Of a DNA stretch of 64,000 nucleotides, positions 61,926 through 64,000 are shown piece after piece. This stretch comes from Reticulitermes lucifugus (taxonomy: Eukaryota; Arthropoda; Insecta; Blattodea; Rhinotermitidae). The translations under genes were made by a program, and so were the position numbers. The notes beneath the pieces are model-generated. The model ran no database searches and was not told the DNA's origin. It worked only from the letters and a program-made list of their open reading frames with translations. The stretch spans positions 124,815 through 188,814 of the forward strand of contig JAKCWW010000041.1 of the NCBI GenBank assembly GCA_026260175.1. Reading direction: 5' to 3'. Each line of letters opens with the position of its first letter. Position 1 is the stretch's first letter.

Positions 61926-62548
61926 CATCTTACAGTAACATTGTAAAACTTCCTGGAATTCGACTGGTTCATCTTAGAACACGCTGCCACTGTGAAGGTT
62001 CGATGACGTAATTGGATGCGGGTCTGGATTTTTTGAATTCCTTATCTACATTCTAGTAACACACGCAAATTTCTCATTTGTCAAGCTCTGACAATCCACA
62101 TGCAATGAGACTGTGAATGTAGAGACACCCTATCACGATTTTATTAGGTTGTGTCATTCTTGCACTGTGGAAGCAATAAAACATGAAAACACGAAATGGA
62201 AAACTTTTGTTTTTCATTTAGTAAAGCTGCGGCTGTTTGTGCAGGCCTTTGACGACTGTGCGGTCTGTCGCTGTGGTTTACCAGATGTCAGACAAGTGAA
62301 AAATGTTCAATACAAGAGATTTAATGACTTTTCCTTCCCAAAACCATATCAAACCCATACCTCTGTCTAGAAATTATAGCATTGTAAAATCCATTACAAA
62401 AAAAAAATAAGATTATTGCTATTATCCTAGGAAGAAATTTCGAATAATTTCCTGTGAAACAAATAAGGTAGTTCGGAAGCGCATTATAAAGGGAAGCTCA
62501 GGGTTTTTTCTTCCAAACCTTACACTACTTCTCCTATAAAGTACATGT
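61926..62548. other. AT-rich unique DNA
   Basis: The 85-codon frame 62113-62370 has no recognisable domain. No other feature was seen. Confidence 0.45.
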
Positions 62549-62822
62549 TGGCCGTGCCATGGCTCAGGTCGTTAGTCGCCGGTCTCTCACCGCGGAGTCC
62601 CGGGTTCGATCCCGGGTCGGTTCATGTGGGATTTATGGTGGACAAAGTGGCACTGGGACAGGGTTTTCTCCGAGTACTTCGGTTTTCCCCTGTCAATTTC
62701 ATTCCACCGGTGCACCAATAAAATGGAAAAACAGACAAAACTTCATTTCCTTCATCACAGGGTTGCACAATAAGCCTTCCAGGCTAAGGGGCCCTTCAAT
62801 AAATAAATATATAAATAAATAA
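62549..62822 (+). mobile_element. SINE-D copy 1, near full length
   Basis: The head is GGCCGTGCCATGGCTCAGGTC, with a B box GGGTTCGATCCCGGGTCGG. The body has GGTGGACAAAGTGGCACTGG, GGGTTTTCTCCGAGTACTTC and TTTCATTCCACCGGTGCACC, the end is CCTTCCAGGCTAAGGGGCCC, and the tail is an (AAAT)n run. The tail differs from the CTTTAC tail of SINE-B and SINE-C, suggesting another LINE partner. The acceptor stem does not pair, so it is not a tRNA gene. The 87-codon frame starting at 62559 is SINE translation. Confidence 0.9.
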
Positions 62823-62827
62823 AACGT

Positions 62828-63117
62828 AAATTTGATCTTAGAACAGGCAATGAAGGCCCAGATGGGGAGTAGAGGTACAGCTCTACTCTTTCTTTAACCT
62901 CGGCGCTAGATGGTGGTGGGTGGTAAACGCCACACCGCGGCCGCTTTACTCCCGGGAATGACCCGGTAGCCATTGTACAGGAGGCTGGGTAGGCCCCAGG
63001 GCCTGTCTGGACGAGTGCGGAATATTTCGTCTCCACTGGGATTCAATACCAGGATCGTCCAGCCCGTAGAGAGACTACACCGAGTCGCTATACCGTGTAC
63101 GCTATCTCGGCCCATCC
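62828..63117 (-). mobile_element. SINE-C copy 2, near full length
   Basis: The plus strand begins AAATTTGATCTTAGAACAGG and continues through AAGGCCCAGATGGGGAGTAG, TAACCTCGGCGCTAGATGGTG and ACAGGAGGCTGGGTAGGCCC to the head (ACGCTATCTCGGCCC). It lies directly beyond the (AAAT)n tail of SINE-D in opposite orientation. Short frames on both strands here are repeat-derived. Confidence 0.9.
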
Positions 63118-63937
63118 ATTTCTTCTATAGAGTACACATTATCCTTCATAATGTTCACACAGAAAGATGTCACTAATACATTTCCATGCTATCCTTTCAC
63201 AATTATACATTTTTATATTTAAAGTTTCACAAAACAAAATATTAAATAAATGTGACCCATACAGTAATATGCTTAGATGTAAATGTTTGAGAAAAATATT
63301 GGTTCTTATTTTTATGGCTAGGATTTTTCATTCCTTGATTTATGTTTCAAATAGCATAAAGCAATTTAATTTTAATTTCAAAATATAATCTTGATCTCTA
63401 ATATTTAACTCTTTTATTATGAGATTAGCAACAGCACGTAAAAGTTTTTCGACGTGCAGTAAAATATAATTTAAAATAGTGGTTACACACAACATTGTTT
63501 CACAGGATGGAATAATAAATGAAATAAAAATGTGGTATTTTAGTAGATGATTCAGATAGATTTAGACCCTTAAAATGAGAGTTTGAAGTTACTGTAATTT
63601 ACGTAAAATATAAGGCTATAAAATAAGTTTCCTCTTTAAAAAGCACTGGTCTAACGTTCATATAAGTCTAAGAGTTTAAAAATATAGAGCATGGATACTT
63701 CAATATCGTTTCTCTTACATGAACAACACTGGTAATATTCAACAAAGCGCCATGTATTCTGATAGACGTTTTGTGAAGAATATTTACTCAAAACTGGCGA
63801 TTTTACCGTAATTGTTACTCGTATTTCTGCAATGTGCTCAGTACTCCTTCCCATGTATTTTTGATATCTTCACCCTTTGACACACTACATGGAAGTACAT
63901 ACAATTATATAATTGTAATTACTCCGATGGATTGGGA
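63118..63937. other. AT-rich unique DNA
   Basis: No gene or repeat recognised. Confidence 0.5.
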
Positions 63938-64000
63938 GGGCACGCGGTGGCGCAGTTGGTTGAGGCACTGCTCTACAAACCGGAAGGTCGCGGGTTCGAT
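63938..64000 (+). mobile_element. SINE-B copy 4, 5' head only, cut by window end
   Basis: GGGAGGGCACGCGGTGGCGC holds a clean A box (TGGCGCAGTTGG), followed by TTGAGGCACTGCTC, GGAAGGTCGCG and the first bases of a B box (GGTTCGAT). It matches the head of SINE-B copy 2. The rest lies outside the window. A tRNA gene cannot be fully excluded from 63 bases, but the family match makes a SINE much more likely. Confidence 0.8.

Noticed and set aside
62549-62630. Possible true tRNA gene (good B box)
   Set aside because: The acceptor arm does not pair and a SINE body with (AAAT)n tail follows.
1-64000. CRISPR arrays, operons, prokaryotic genes, phage or an anti-phage system
   Set aside because: No regularly spaced repeats, no tightly packed coding frames, and abundant eukaryotic SINEs and microsatellites.

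Overview
This window looks like non-coding, repeat-rich DNA from a large arthropod genome, most likely an insect. A polyneopteran such as a cockroach, termite or relative fits best, but that is inferred from repeat style only. The sequence is AT-rich. Stops are frequent in all six frames, no open frame exceeds about 145 codons, and there are no closely spaced genes, operons or ribosome binding sites. I found no intact protein-coding gene and no functional tRNA or rRNA gene. The open frames look like chance ORFs or translated repeats.

The recognisable content is mobile DNA, mainly tRNA-derived SINEs in at least four families, named here only for convenience. SINE-A has five copies (3761 +, 9747 -, 11370 -, 12127 +, 47836 +). 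SINE-B has four (15572 -, 17269 -, 53597 -, and 63938 + cut by the window end). SINE-C has about thirteen, from a nearly intact copy at 41109 to very worn ones. SINE-D has three (33266, 61805 and 62549, all +). Three insertions have exact target-site duplications: 14 bp around 9747-10027, 10 bp around 11370-11632 and 13 bp around 41109-41390. SINE-B and SINE-C have different tRNA-like heads but share a 3' end running into (CTTTAC)n, as expected if one LINE partner mobilises both.

Other dispersed repeats are a roughly 350 bp element present twice (46867 and 59230, both +) with a GGACAGACAGACA-type core; a set of short CTGANGA-stem-GAAAC motifs resembling worn hammerhead-ribozyme cores (1928, 9348, 11734, 24819, 33696, 37316, 50023, 59800, 60493); and a probable dead transposase HTH region (35122-35500). 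Simple repeats include (TAG)n, (CAA)n, (GT)n, (TA)n, (AC)n and (TTTA)n. A degenerate CTAA/AACC tetranucleotide tract at about 47636-48420 is split by a SINE-A.

Two weak host-gene hints remain. One is a TATA box plus arthropod initiator near 23742-23782, in a locally GC-richer patch. The other is a membrane-protein-like open frame on the minus strand at 30912-31181 that could be a chemoreceptor exon. Neither is enough to call a gene. The window therefore reads as the interior of a long intron or an intergenic desert built from successive waves of SINE insertion.
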